Shown piece after piece: positions 10,901-20,837 of a DNA stretch of 64,000 nt. The first letter of the stretch is position 1. Each line of letters begins with the position of its first letter. Below the pieces are notes generated by a model. The model was not told where the DNA came from. It saw only the letters and a program-made list of their open reading frames with translations, and did not search any database. This DNA comes from Dromiciops gliroides (lineage: Eukaryota; Chordata; Mammalia; Microbiotheria; Microbiotheriidae). The stretch lies in assembly GCF_019393635.1 (NCBI RefSeq), contig NC_057864.1, positions 469,758,617 through 469,822,616 on the forward strand, in the 5' to 3' direction. A program made the translations under genes and the position numbers.

Positions 10901-13900
10901 CCCCCACCCCTGGCCTTTGTGGAACTCCTATTCCCCCCACCTAATTCTTTGTTCTAACCGAGAACACGGAGTGGGGAAGGATCCATTGGGAAATCAAAGT
11001 GACATGAAACCTGCCAATGGTTTAACTGAAGCCACTGTGTCCCGTGGAGATGACAAAGCTTACCATCTTCAATGGCGTTCTTGACAGCTCTCAGACCGTC
11101 TCTTACTGCATCCTTGATCTGCGTAATTGTATGCTTATTTGGTCCTTTGATCAACAGTGTGACAGATCGAGGATTGCCACATTTTTCAATAAAGGTGAAT
11201 TTCTCTTCTCCCTACAAAACATGTTTATGAAAACACCAGAAACACTGGGTGGCACCCAATGAGTTCTAAGGCATCACCAGTATTATTTCCAAAAATAGGA
11301 CATGGTATATATGATGTGATGACAAACTCTAGAAGAGGGACACCACAAGCCTCACTCACTCCTGTCATGACACTGCTCATGTTAATGATGAAAAAAATTA
11401 GCTATTTGATCTTGTCAGGTGACTTCCTTTCAGAACATATTTAAGCAGCAATTAAGGTTTATGAATAAGAGATATTATGAAGTAGGCAGCTGGGGTCCAG
11501 ACCAAACTGTGTTTCCAGTTTGATGTCAGTTGCCATTTGGAAGAAGGTTTGGGGGGCAGCTAGGTGGCACAGTGAATAAAGCACTGGCCCAGGATTCAGG
11601 AAGACCCCAGTTCAAATCAGGCCTCAGACACGTGACACTTACTAGCTGTGTGACCCTGGGCAAGTCAGCCCCCATAAAAAAGAAAAGGTACGAACATCTA
11701 TTTTTGTGCTGTCTGTAAATAAGTAGGCAATGTAACAGGCCATGATTACTACAGACTGGCAAATGCACTTTGCCTTAAAAGGACCCCAAACAGTGAATTT
11801 TCTAAACAATGCTGGCCCAGTGGAATATGGGATGCTAAGTAGGGATACACAAAGGGAGGCAGTGACTTGCCTCTTCTTCCCACAATGAAGCCAACATCAC
11901 TTGGGGGGGGGGGGGGGCGGCGGCGGCTGGGCAATGAGGGTTAAGTGGCTTGCCCAGGGTCACACAGCTAGTAAGTGTCAAGTGTCTGAGGCTGGATTTG
12001 AACTCAGGTCCTCCTGAATCCAGGGCCGGTGCTTTATCCACTGTGCCACCTAGCTGCCCCCCTCCATCACTTCTAAAGTCGTCTTACAGCTAAGTGCTAA
12101 CACACTGGTCTAAGGGAAACATCTGTAGTATCAGAAACACTTTTAGTTCAAAGGATACCTCATATCTCCATGGAACCAAATGTTTATTCTGCATTATTTA
12201 AACAACAAAACAAACACACAAACAAACCTAAAGCTTAACAGATAATGTCTAGCGTCAAATTCCACTTAAGATCTGACCAGCTTTTGACAATGTACTGGCT
12301 GGGCAAATCCCTGTGAAGTACAGAGGAATGACTGATCTACTCTAGTAGATATTTCCTCACCAAAAGAGCTCTCTACACCTATGTAATCAAAGGTCTACCC
12401 AACAAACAAGTCTCATCAAATCTCAAATGCAAAATAAAAATGGACGTAATCAAGAGTCAGAAAGAAACAGACTTACCAGTGTGTATTCATAGACAAGTCC
12501 TGCATGTCCCAAACAATCAGCACTTAGGTCATCTAGAGAATTCATGGCCATCCCACCACATGCAAGAGTCAACCTCAATTAAATAAGGAAAATTTACTTT
12601 ATATTTCAACGTTAAGAAAAATTTATTCCCCGTAACAACACCCAATTCATTACCATATTTAGATGGGAGTTCTTAAAACTAGTTCCCCTAGTTCAGTGAG
12701 GGTAATATGATGATTCACATGTAGGAATTGGCATCCTTATAGTTCCCTCAGGCCACCCCGCCCCAATTACACCCTTTGGCCAAGGATTTTTGTCTTTAGG
12801 CTCAAAATACCCAGGCCTTGCAAACAAAAAAGCTTCCAATAACTACAGAAACAAACATTCTTGCTTTCTGTCAATTTGCATTACACATTAAATTTGAGTT
12901 GGCAGAAGGCAGTCAGGGGTCCTGTGCCTGATCCAAGCATAAAAGCCACTCTAGTTACAGGAATACACAGAGTCCAGGGAGTGGAAGGAAAGGACTGAGG
13001 AACTGACCACTCATAGTATGTAAGAAGTGGCTGTATAAAAGCCCAATTACATGTAGTAAATTTAGATTACTTGGTCCACCCACCAAAACTTACCTCTCCA
13101 TATTTCTTCTTTTTGCTCTGCGGAGAGCTACTATGCCTTCTTTTGCAAGAGCATCTAAAGAAAACGGGTCAATTCCCTGCAATGATTAAAAAACAAACAA
13201 AAAAACTTAAAAAAAGACCAGACTATTTAGGTGATTGAGACCAGACCACATAGCATTACAATTTCATTCTCACCTTTTGATTAATAACAACAAATCCTTT
13301 GTCTGAATCACCACACACTTTTCTTTTCAGTTCCACTATTTTCTTTACTCTATCTTCAATGAATTTCCTTTCGGCTTTTACTAGTTTCTCTCTCTCTTCT
13401 GCACTTTTGTAAAAAAATCCAGAATTCACTTCTCTAAAGAAATAAGAACAAAACTATTTAAAAAGCCAGTAAAAGAATACCAAATTCACATGTATAGTTT
13501 CTGAAAATTCAAATGTCACAGGACCATAGATTTAGAGCTGCTAGAGGGATTCTTAGAGGTCATTAACTGCGATCAATTTACGAAGGCAGCCTCAACTTAC
13601 GTTTTTTCATATTCTAATGACACGTTGCATGTAAGAATGTAAGCATCTTCTATTCTTTTCTTCATATCAGGATGTCGGGCACCATGATCCAAGACCAGTC
13701 CTCTGATCAACCTATTAAAAGAAGTTATTATAATCTATCTGAAAAACAGTCTATCAAGCAATGAGATATAAAAAAGCAAATTCAAGAGAGACAACTTTAA
13801 CAGCTTCATTCACAGCCTTTAAAAGTTACTATTTTGTTTTAAAGCCCTGAAACAAACTTGTCCTTGGGGACCTGTTCCCCACTCAACCCCACCAAAAAAA

Positions 13901-16900
13901 CCTGGGCAGATGCCATTTACTAAATGCAGCTAGCTTTTTAAATTTTTTTTGGTGGGGCAATGAGGGTTAAGTGACTTGCCCCAGGGTCACAGAGCTAGTA
14001 AGTGTCAAGTTTCTGAGGCCAGATTTGAACTCAGGTCCTTCTGAATCCAGGGCCGGTGCTCTATCTACTCTGCCCCCTAGCTAGATTAACAAGCAAACAA
14101 GTGAGGGAAAAACATTCTGACTGGACAGCCTCACCACTAATGGATTGGGTTTTGTGCCAGCCTCTCTCCACAAGACCTTTGGCATAGGCCTTGTTCCTTC
14201 TAAATACTACCCCAGCAGTGCTGGGTGGTGGGCTCTACATACAACATACAAATTTACTCATTTTCCTACAGAGTTCTGCCAACCACCAACGCAGCATTAG
14301 CAAAACTTGCATAGTGGGGCAGGTAGGTGGTGCAGTGGATAAAGCATGTGCCCTGGATTCAGGAGGACCTGAGTTCAAATCTGGCCTCAGACACATGACA
14401 ATTACTAGCTGTGTGACCCTGGGCAAGTCACTTAATCCCAACTGCCCAAACAACCCCCCCACCAAACAAAACAAACTACACTTGCATAGTGTGTGATATA
14501 CAGAATTCATCTATGCAAAAGACCTATCTCCATTACTCATCCAAAGATATCACACACAAAGAGACAAAAATATACCTCATGGCACATTCATTCTACAAGT
14601 TTCCCTAAAAAATTGCTTCAATTTAATTCAACAGTTAATACAATAAAAATTCAGTCAATAGGGGCAGCTAGGTGGTGCAGTGGATAGAGCATCGGCCCTG
14701 GAGTCAGGAGTACCTGAGTTCAAATCCAGCCTCAGACACTTAACACTTACTAGCTGTGTGACCCTGGGCAAGTCACTTAACTCCAATTGCCTCGCTAAAA
14801 AAAAAAAAATCAGTTAACATTACTAACAACTTTTAACTACCTACGTTGTGTCAGTTTCCGACTTATGCTTCATCTCCATTATCTCTACCATGAAAAGATC
14901 GACAGGTTCACCTGGCTTCCTGATAGCCAGCACTGAGTCTACCACCGCCTGAAACAGAAGGGGACACAAAGATAAAACAAACAAGGCTGTTGTCCACATT
15001 TTAGTCTAGTCCCAATTTTCTTAAAGGCCATTAAAATCAACTATCACCCACCAAAAATACATCTAGTCTCCCCACACACATTGCAGCTTCAAGGTAGCAA
15101 TCAAACTAACAAAAATTGTCAATTCCTAACGTAAAATGCCGTTTCCTAATTTCATGGCTCCCACCACAGACCTAGTATTACGCCAGGCCCAGAATCACCA
15201 CTGCTGCTCTTTCAAACAAAAGTCAGTATGCTGACAGACACACAGGTCAAATCAAACTGCAATACAAATCTCTGTATTTGTATATGTATCTCTAAGCTCT
15301 AAATGCTAAGATGAGAAAAGGTTTTAAATTACACATAGAACAGAACTCTAATACCACACACACAGACTGGTGTGTGGGACACTAGCAGCCTTTCTGCTTC
15401 TCACTTTTCTATTTCACAACATGGGGAGCCCGACTTCTGCACTGTCTCCAACACCTACCTCCGTCAGCACGTCAGCCAGGTCGGCATTAACTTTGGTGCG
15501 CAGGGATGTCCGGGCCACATCAATGAGGATTTCTCGATCTATTTCCTTGCTTATTTTTATCTGATCCAAGACTTCGAGGGCCTTCGTCTTGGCAGCTTCA
15601 AATCCTTCTGTGATGATTCGAGGGTGCAGACCCTGTTGTTTATAAAGCCACCCATTAGCCTCCTCACCAATCAATTCTGGCTCTAAGCTTAAACCATTTT
15701 TATATAGAGCAGGGCCCATTAGTTACCACCACGTCTCAGAAATGTGCTGCCCTTCTGAATACATGTAGAAGGATGGACAGTCCTTCCAACGCAGAGGAAA
15801 AGAGCAGATGTTATTCTGGCACAGACTTTACGCCAAGGGAACTACAAAGCACACTTGGGTGTTCTCCGTGCAAATGATGAGGAATAAGGGACACCCCCCC
15901 CATCTTGATGCTTTGGTTAGGCATATTTTCCATAAGTTAGCTGGAACTCCACTTAGAAAACAACCTCTCATTTTCTCTAAATTAAACAAGTTAGGAAATC
16001 TATGGCACTGAAAGCACCTCAGACAAGTCCTTATGGTTGTCTTCCACGACTCTCCAGTATATGAAACCTTCTCCATCCTGTCCCTCCTTCCCTTTCTAAT
16101 AAATTGGTTCAATGTACAAGAGGTTTTGACTGGCCTCAATAGAAGCAGCATTTAGGGCTAAACAATAGCCCTGATCCCCTCCCTTCTTTGCTGATAACTC
16201 TCAGAAACTTTTCATTGAGAAACCTCACATTTTTAAAAGTTAAGATAAAAATAGCTGCTAACCTTATCTTTAGTTACATAAGGGGCAAATCACTAATAGC
16301 CCCTTAAACCTGCCAAGAGCAGACAAATAAAACATTTCCTATTCAGAAGAAAATACCACAGGAATGTGACAGTCATGTGTACTTCAGAGATGTAGAGATC
16401 CGCCTGCTTCAGCAGCTCTCCAATGATGAGAACATTTGAAGTGGTGCCATCGCCAGTAATGTCATCCTGGGCTGTAGCCACTTTTGCTATCAAGGAGGCT
16501 GTTGGGTGCTGAATTTGCTAAAAATAGAGAATGAAAATTATAGAATTAAAATTTGAGAGAAAAGACGGATAAATTGTAAGTAACAAAAATACTCCCCCCC
16601 CAAACAGTCTGCATTAAAAGCTTTGAATAAATGTCGTCTCACGGACAAAATGAGGTGGGACTAATGAACCTCAAAAGCAAATAACAACTATCAATATATG
16701 ATTGTCACTCATTATTAGAGTCCCTGCTACAATATGTATATGACATGGGGGAAGCTAGGTGGTGCAGTGGATAAAGCACTGGCCCTGGATTCAGGATGAC
16801 CTGAGTTCAAATCTGGTCTCAAACACTTGACACTTACTAGCTGTGTAACCCTGGGCAAGTCACTTAACCCCCATTGCCCCACAAAAACGAACAAACAAAA

Positions 16901-18099
16901 AAATGTACATGACGTTACTTAAATAAATAAATCCTGTTACAATAAGGTTTTAGAATATCACTTAAATTTTTCCTGTTATCTTAATATTAATAGTAATGGA
17001 AACAGAATTTCAGCTGAAAACAGACAATTAAATCCTCAGAAAATAGATTTCTCTTTCTGAAGGAATCTTTGACTATTTAGCTCAATTATTAAAAAAAACT
17101 AACCAGGACCTCTTCGCCAGTTAACGGCAGAAAATAAGAGATAAAAGGGGATAGTGATAAGCCTAGAGTCTGGAAGCCCTGAGTTTGAATCTGGCCTTCA
17201 GTATCACATATTAGCTGTGTGATCCCAAGGTGATGACCAGTGCCCAGCACGCAGGAAGCCCCCACGGATAATAACCCCTACCCCTCCATTTTTCAGGGAT
17301 CGCTGAAGACACAGGCTAAAAAGTGACCCCCAACTGGGGCACACGAGGCCCCGTGATCGGACTTCGGGGGTCCTTCCTAGCCCGCTCCCCGCTTTGGGGG
17401 CCCGGCCCGGGGGCTGCTCACCATCTCGTGTAACAGCACGTTGCCATCCTTGGTGAGCTTGATGTCTCCCGCACCGGAAACAAGCCTAGTGGGGCAGAAT
17501 GACCGATCCACTGGTCAGGGCCAGGCCCAAGGCCGCCCTTGCACCCACTCTCTCGCGTGTTCGAGCACAGTCACAGACGCGCACGCGCGCACACGTTCCA
17601 GGGTTGAGGAGTAGGCGCGAGGTCTTGGGGTGTCCCCCGGCCCCGCCCCAGGAAACCCCCCCTGACCCCCGGGGGCCGATTTTTAAACTCTAACCGGGCG
17701 CACGGCAGGGGGCACTTCCATCGGTCGCGTTTTCGGCTTCCCCTCCTCCCTCCACGAAGCCAGGCCCGGGACACGGGCCGACTGTCGCCCGCCAGGCCGG
17801 GCCCACGTGAGCTCGGGAGAGCCGGAAGGCTCGGACCGGATGCTGGGCCCGGCGGACGGTGGCCGCCGAGGCCCCTCCCGCGCAGGCCCCGCGCCCCCCC
17901 TTCCCCTTCCCCTCCCCCTCCCCCAACCCGCCGGCCGCGCGCTCCCGCACCCGGAGCCTTACATCTTCATGGTGCCCTTGGGCCCTAGGTTGGTCCTCAG
18001 CACGTCCTGCAGCCCCCGAGCCGCGCTGATGTTCACGGCCAGCGCCGCTTGGGCCCGAGCCACCTCGGCTTTAGGGTTGAGCGCCTTCACGGCCGACAT
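7926..18099 (-). CDS. CCT6A: CCT6A, T-complex protein 1 subunit zeta (whole gene, 14 coding exons)
   Basis: Zeta subunit of the eight-subunit cytosolic chaperonin TRiC/CCT, which folds actin, tubulin and many other proteins by ATP-driven closure of a double ring. The 14 exons join in frame to 531 codons plus TGA, the length I know for human CCT6A, and the protein matches it almost throughout. Group II chaperonin motifs are visible: [10 protein letters not shown] (residues 37-46), GDGTTS (89-94, with D90 expected to be the catalytic aspartate), and GAGAVE (410-415) in the C-terminal equatorial domain. The start ATG at 18099-18097 has G at -3 and gives [10 protein letters not shown]. Residue 2 is S where human has A. 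Every intron begins GT and ends AG. The gene is head to head with PSPH. The paralogue CCT6B is less likely because the sequence tracks CCT6A and synteny with PSPH fits CCT6A. Confidence 0.97.
8046..8175 (-). mobile_element. CORE-SINE, minus part of an inverted pair
   Basis: Minus copy in CCT6A intron 13 that stops at CTATCCACTG without its GCCACCTAGCTGCCCC head. It is joined directly to a plus-oriented SINE 3' half. Confidence 0.85.
8070..8202. repeat. perfect 27-nt inverted repeat in CCT6A intron 13
   Basis: Arms at 8070-8096 and 8176-8202 are exact reverse complements, separated by 79 bases. They are the same core segment of two oppositely oriented SINE parts that abut at about 8175. Confidence 0.9.
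8176..8226 (+). mobile_element. CORE-SINE 3' half, inverted partner
   Basis: Starts inside the core (GTGACCCTGGGCAAG) and runs to TTTCCCTCCACACAAAAAA. See the inverted-repeat entry. Confidence 0.85.
8266..8338 (-). CDS. CCT6A: CCT6A coding exon 13
   Basis: 73 bases, residues 485-507 with split codons at both ends: [23 protein letters not shown]. Acceptor TTACAG|GTGAG, donor CTCTTG|GTAAGT. Human reads EPMVAAEVGVWDNY here. Confidence 0.95.
8471..8505 (-). ncRNA. possible structured RNA in CCT6A intron 12
   Basis: A perfect 8-bp inverted repeat (CCTCCAGC / GCTGGAGG, loop 19) in a 350-base intron free of young SINEs. Human CCT6A hosts an H/ACA snoRNA (SNORA15, from memory). I could not fit a full H box, second hairpin and ACA box, so this is only a lead. 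Confidence 0.15.
8691..8793 (-). CDS. CCT6A: CCT6A coding exon 12
   Basis: 103 bases, residues 450-483 plus one base: [34 protein letters not shown]. Acceptor AAAG|GTT, donor GACAG|GTGAGA. Confidence 0.96.
8940..9145 (+). mobile_element. MIR-type CORE-SINE, old
   Basis: CTGTGTGACCCTGGGCAAG, then CTCAGTTTTCTCGCCTGTGA, GGTTGTTGTGAGGATAAA and AAGGCACTATATAAA, the full MIR 3' order, in CCT6A intron 11. Confidence 0.75.
9541..9768 (-). mobile_element. two minus CORE-SINEs, one inside the other
   Basis: A first tail at 9541-9625 breaks at GGTCAGATTTG, and a second complete copy follows at 9626-9768. AGCAACATTTGA at about 9512 and 9771 flanks the whole block. Confidence 0.8.
9807..9855 (-). mobile_element. 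strongly truncated CORE-SINE
   Basis: Only the 3' half (AGTGAGGCAATTGGGGTTAAG...) is present, yet GATATGCTTTCATTTT flanks it on both sides. This looks like a short 5'-truncated insertion rather than later decay. Confidence 0.75.
10112..10245 (-). CDS. CCT6A: CCT6A coding exon 11
   Basis: 134 bases, residues 406-449. Contains [10 protein letters not shown], the conserved glycine-rich nucleotide-contacting segment of chaperonins, and ends ADALLIIPK. Acceptor CCCAG|GC, donor CCAAG|GTTTGT, which is a weaker donor than those of the other introns. Confidence 0.96.
10640..10960 (+). mobile_element. very old L1 3'-end fragment
   Basis: In CCT6A intron 10: ATGCCTCAACTTGGGGAATG, GTGTGGCATAGTACAC and GGCAGAACCAGAATCACAAC line up in order with the L1 3' end at 4221, heavily diverged. 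Confidence 0.5.
11064..11211 (-). CDS. CCT6A: CCT6A coding exon 10
   Basis: 148 bases, residues 356-404 plus one base: [30 protein letters not shown] to KNAIED. Acceptor TGTAG|GGA, donor GATG|GTAAGC. Returns through the intermediate domain to the equatorial domain. Confidence 0.96.
11550..11690 (+). mobile_element. CORE-SINE
   Basis: Plus copy in CCT6A intron 9, with core end shortened (GGCAAGTCAGCCCCC). Confidence 0.85.
11903..12063 (-). mobile_element. CORE-SINE with G-rich start
   Basis: Minus copy preceded by a run of 15 G and (CGG)3 where the tail's T-run usually sits. CATCACTT on both sides. Lies about 200 bases from the opposite-facing copy at 11550. Confidence 0.87.
12477..12573 (-). 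CDS. CCT6A: CCT6A coding exon 9
   Basis: 97 bases, residues 324-355: [32 protein letters not shown]. Acceptor TTGAG|GTTG, donor ACTG|GTAAGT. Several differences from human (VALNSFDDLSPD there) fall in this exon, making it the most diverged part of the protein. Confidence 0.95.
13094..13176 (-). CDS. CCT6A: CCT6A coding exon 8
   Basis: 83 bases, residues 296-322 plus two bases: [27 protein letters not shown]. Acceptor TGCAG|GGA, donor GAGAG|GTAAGT. Human has S where residue 306 is A here. Confidence 0.96.
13274..13433 (-). CDS. CCT6A: CCT6A coding exon 7
   Basis: 160 bases, residues 243-295: [20 protein letters not shown] to GFVVINQK, the substrate-facing apical domain. Acceptor TTTAG|AGAAG, donor AAAAG|GTGAGA. 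Confidence 0.96.
13601..13711 (-). CDS. CCT6A: CCT6A coding exon 6
   Basis: 111 bases, residues 206-241 ([36 protein letters not shown]), apical domain. Acceptor AATAG|GTTG, donor AAAAC|GTAAGT. Confidence 0.96.
13937..14085 (-). mobile_element. CORE-SINE
   Basis: Minus copy in CCT6A intron 5, slightly diverged (TGCCCCCTAGCTAG head). Confidence 0.87.
14316..14475 (+). mobile_element. CORE-SINE
   Basis: Plus copy in CCT6A intron 5; ACTTGCATAGTG-like TSD on both sides. Confidence 0.9.
14661..14809 (+). mobile_element. CORE-SINE
   Basis: Plus copy ending only 36 bases from the 3' boundary of CCT6A exon 5, downstream of its donor in the sense of transcription. TSD TCAGTYAA. Confidence 0.9.
14845..14948 (-). 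CDS. CCT6A: CCT6A coding exon 5
   Basis: 104 bases, residues 171-204 plus two bases of 205: [34 protein letters not shown]. Acceptor TTTCAG|GCG, donor CACAAC|GTAGGT. The codon across the junction is ACG (Thr), where human has Ser. Confidence 0.95.
15459..15632 (-). CDS. CCT6A: CCT6A coding exon 4
   Basis: 174 bases, residues 113-170, starting [15 protein letters not shown] and ending DLADVLTE. Acceptor ACAG|GGT, donor GAG|GTAGGT. This is intermediate-domain sequence leading to the apical domain. Confidence 0.96.
16383..16517 (-). CDS. CCT6A: CCT6A coding exon 3
   Basis: 135 bases, phase 0, residues 68-112. It carries [14 protein letters not shown], including the GDGTTS ATP-binding motif. 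Acceptor TAG|CAA, donor GAA|GTACAC. The open frame runs past the donor by chance. Confidence 0.96.
16747..16902 (+). mobile_element. CORE-SINE
   Basis: Plus copy in CCT6A intron 2 with CATTGCCCCAC-type end; TSD TGTAYATGAC. Confidence 0.88.
17140..17270 (+). mobile_element. old CORE-SINE/MIR remnant
   Basis: GTCTGGAAGCCCTGAGTTTG, ATTAGCTGTGTGATCCC: weak but ordered match just outside the CpG island. Confidence 0.4.
17422..17485 (-). CDS. CCT6A: CCT6A coding exon 2
   Basis: 64 bases; the first G completes Met46, followed by [21 protein letters not shown] (46/47-67). Acceptor AG at 17487-17486, donor GT at 17421-17420. It lies in the GC-rich island, so this intron-exon pair is part of the promoter-proximal region. 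Confidence 0.96.
17804..17809. promoter_or_regulatory. E-box CACGTG in CCT6A intron 1
   Basis: Perfect CACGTG in GC-rich intron 1, inside the island. This is the site type bound by MYC/MAX, USF and MITF/TFEB. A six-base palindrome alone is weak evidence. Confidence 0.3.
17963..18099 (-). CDS. CCT6A: CCT6A coding exon 1
   Basis: Encodes residues 1-45 and the first two bases of codon 46. It starts at ATG 18099-18097 inside the CpG island and ends ...ACCATGAAGAT before donor GT at 17962-17961. It carries the N-terminal part of the equatorial domain and the nucleotide-binding NLGPKG loop. Confidence 0.96.
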
Positions 18100-18450
18100 G
18101 GCTGCGGGAGAGGAGCAGGAGGAGGCGGCGCAGGAGAAGGAGCTCGGGAAGTGCTCAGCTCAGCCGCGGCCCCAGAGCTCGCTGCGCGTGGACCCGCGAG
18201 ACGAGACGAGAAGAGACCCAGCCCCTTCTAGAAACCTCCAGCGCCTCCGGGGCCCGCCTCTCGAGCCTCCTGGGCGGCCGCTCGTCATTGGGCGCCAGCG
18301 GCCCACACGCCGCCGCCATTGGGCCGCGGACCTGCTCTTCCGCTCTCGACCCACCCCTCCGGCCCGCGGCTGCCAATCCCCCGCTGGCTCCGCCCCCTCG
18401 CTCCCCGCCGTAGACGTAGGGACGAGCTAATTCCCATGGTAACGAGGCAT
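18100..18450. promoter_or_regulatory. bidirectional CCT6A/PSPH core promoter region
   Basis: Between the CCT6A start codon and the presumed PSPH side lie ATTGG at 18287-18291 and 18318-18322 (CCAAT on the minus strand), CCAAT at 18373-18377 on the plus strand, a GC box (CCGCCCC) near 18390, and a GCCGCCATT YY1-like site near 18312-18320. CCAAT boxes facing both ways, spread over about 90 bases, suit divergent transcription. Exact start sites cannot be read from sequence. Confidence 0.7.
18226..18233. promoter_or_regulatory. heat-shock-element-like palindrome TTCTAGAA
   Basis: TTCnnGAA dyad with a further GAA at 18210-18212. HSF1 binds arrays of nGAAn, and CCT subunit genes are known HSF1 targets. 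It lies about 130 bases upstream of the CCT6A ATG. With only two clear units it is a weak element on its own. Confidence 0.45.
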
Positions 18451-18828
18451 CTCTTCCTGCCCTGCAGATGCAGGTCTGGGGAACGCAAAGCTTGTCGGAT
18501 GTGGGGCCTAGCGGGGCAAGTGGAGCACAGGATCTACCCGTCCTCGGGAGCCTGGGAACGCCGCCGCTTTGGAAGCGCCTACCCGAAGTCCAGTGTCACC
18601 GAGTTTAGGGATGAGCCTCAGTTCCCCTCCCTGTAAAAATGCGCCCAAGCGTACTTTCTCGGCATTGCAGGCTCCGAGCACCCTGGTGCAGCAGGTGTTC
18701 TGAGGATTGTAGGGGAAAAGCCCTAGTCTTAGTACCCAGGAACAAAAAGCAAAACAAACATTGAGAAACCAAAATAGGATTGTACATTAAAGTGTAAACT
18801 TCGTTAGGGACAAGGGACAGGGCCTGGG

Positions 18829-19065
18829 CTCGTGATTTCATTGTTATAGGGAACTCCCGGTGGGAAAATTCCTTCTACCCACCCAGATTTCCCTGCAACT
18901 TACCCTGAAGCATGAACTGAAGTTGTGACTTGCCCAGTTGTGGGAATCCAGTTGTCTTGTAAACAAAGAAACGTGTACACAGCCAGAAGTATCAGAAGTA
19001 GGATTTGAACTCAAGTCTTCCCGGCTTCTTCCCAGCCTTTATCCATTTCACCAAGATGCCTTTTT
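18829..19065 (-). mobile_element. old CORE-SINE relative with distinct flank
   Basis: GTGATTTCATTGTTATAGGG, AACTCCCGGTG...CCCTGCAACTTAC..., then GTGACTTGCCCAG and GGATTTGAACTCAAGTC. The same order of blocks recurs at 44883-45093. Confidence 0.6.
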
Positions 19066-19209
19066 CCATTATTATCAATTAAAAAAACCAAAATGCACAA
19101 AAACTTGTTAACTAACAGACTAATAAAAACAACCTATTTGCTTCCATGTTCCTTTTTGATCTTTTTCTTTGTGTTTTTATTTTGTTGGTACTTTTTTTAC
19201 AATTATTGT

Positions 19210-19390
19210 TCTGATTTTCATCAACTCAAGTTTTTCCATATTTCTTTATACTCTTTATTATTTATCATTTCCTAGGTGCAGTTAGTTACATTCACATGCT
19301 ACAGTTTTTTCTGCCTTCACAGTTGTTTATTATTGCAAATAAGGCTGTTGGGACTATTTTTATACACATACCTATGTACCTTTTCAATAA
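19210..19390 (-). mobile_element. possible very old L1 fragment
   Basis: A/T-rich; TCATTTCCTAGGTGCAGTTA and TATTATTGCAAATAAGGCTG weakly follow the reverse L1 3' end. Confidence 0.25.
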
Positions 19391-19401
19391 TACCCTTAAA
19401 A

Positions 19402-19903
19402 CAGTGCTTCTTTAACTTTTTGGTCTGAAGACCCCTTTAAAAATTACTGAGGACTCCAAAGAACTTTTGTTTATGTGAGTTATATTTATCAACATTTCCA
19501 GTGTTAGGAACTAAAGCTGATAAAATTTAAAAATATTTATTAATAGTAAACCTGTTACATGATAAAGTAAATAACATTTTTAAATGAACAATATATTTTC
19601 CAAAACAAAATTTAATAAGACTGGCAGTATTTTACACATTTTGCAAATCTCTGATGTCTGGTTTACTAGAAAACAGCTGGAGTCTTATATCAGCTTCGAC
19701 ATTCAATCTTTTGAGAGATGTTGTTTGACTAAAGTATGAGAAGAAATCTAGCCTTTCACAAATAGGTAGTTGGAAAAGGGTGGGGCATTAAAGGCAGAGA
19801 ACATCTTTGTATTATTATGAAAATAGTTTTGACCTTGTAGACCCCCTAAAATAGTCTCAGGGAATCCCTGGTGTTGTTGATAATCCCTTGAGAAACCCTT
19901 CCA
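19402..19903. mobile_element. fossil hAT-type nonautonomous DNA transposon
   Basis: CAGTGCTTCTTTAACTTTTT at one end and TTGAGAAACCCTT at the other form imperfect terminal inverted repeats of the hAT type (CAGTGGTTCTCAA). The interior (GACTCCAAAGAACTTTTGTT, AAATTTAAAAATATTTATTA, TTATGAAAATAGTTTTGACC) resembles an old MER-type element known from placental mammals, as I recall it. Confidence 0.6.
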
Positions 19904-20309
19904 AAAAGATGACACCAACTCAATTTCAGAGCATTTGTGTGCTTTTTCTCCAGTTCTTTATACATTCATTGAATCTGTGCATTTTCCCATTTCAGGAAAA
20001 CTGAAGGTGTAGCCTTTGCTTACTATTTCCATTTTGTAAAACAAATTAAAGCAACTAGGGAAGGGTAGCAAATGTACTTTGCCAATATTGGTCAGAAATA
20101 TATTATTTAACATGTTAGAGCTTAAAATACATTTCTAAGAATTTGAAATAAAGATTGCAGGAATAATGTAGGAATTTATGTGCCAGGGCTGGAGAAGCAC
20201 AGGTGGCAATAGGTCCTTCAGTGCATCCATTTCTAACATCTAAAGTTCAGGGAATCTATTTGCAGTGTAGGAGATGTGCTCGGAAAATAAGCGTGTTTTG
20301 AACCTGAAA

Positions 20310-20530
20310 TAAGAATCCCTTAATTCCCATAGCACTTTATATTCAATGCATGTTCACAACATGCATTTGAAAATGGTTTGATCCTCATAACCCTGAGGTA
20401 GGTAGAATAATGTCTTATTCCCATTTTGCAGATGAAAAAACAGATTAAGTGATGTCCCCAAAATCATATAGTGAATCACGGTAGAGACATGATTAGGGTT
20501 TCAGATGCTTGACTTCTAGGTAGTTGTTCT
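20310..20530 (-). mobile_element. MIR, old
   Basis: ATAGCACTTTATATTCAATG, GATCCTCATAACCCTGAGG, CCATTTTGCAGATGAAAAAA, reverse MIR order. Confidence 0.6.
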
Positions 20531-20562
20531 TTCTTCTTTACCAAAAGATCAGTGAAAAGAAA

Positions 20563-20705
20563 TAGGGGGAACAACTAGGTGGCATAGTGGCTATAGGTCA
20601 GCTTTGTAGTCAGGAAGACCTGAATTCAAATCTAGCCTCAGACAAGTCACTTAACCCTGGGCAAATCACTTAACCCTGTTTGCCTAAAAACAAACAAACG
20701 AAAAA
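20563..20705 (+). mobile_element. CORE-SINE, older copy
   Basis: AACAACTAGGTGGCATAGTG...; internal segment TCACTTAACCCTGGGCAA is scrambled or duplicated. Confidence 0.7.
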
Positions 20706-20837
20706 AGGAATAGGGGAAATAGTTGGTTGAAAAGATGCAGAAAGTTGCCTCTAAGTTTAATGTTTCACCTATCATCACATATATGAGAAGACCTTAATTA
20801 AAATGAAGATTTTCATTTTCAAATTAGTTTGAGGAGG

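Larger units (their letters stand above)
12064..13930. other. SINE-free block holding CCT6A exons 6-9
   Basis: 1.9 kb with short introns and no recognisable SINE, the longest such block within CCT6A. Confidence 0.6.
17320..18640. promoter_or_regulatory. CpG island shared by CCT6A and PSPH
   Basis: GC-rich, CpG-dense block, in sharp contrast with the CpG-poor flanks. It covers CCT6A exons 1-2 and the upstream region. In human, CCT6A and PSPH are divergent neighbours with starts only tens of bases apart. The same order and orientation here imply a shared island promoter. No TATA box is evident. Confidence 0.85.

Noticed and set aside
17807-18430. 207-codon plus-strand open frame in the CpG island
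   Set aside because: GC-rich DNA gives long open frames by chance, and it is antisense to CCT6A exon 1 and the promoter.
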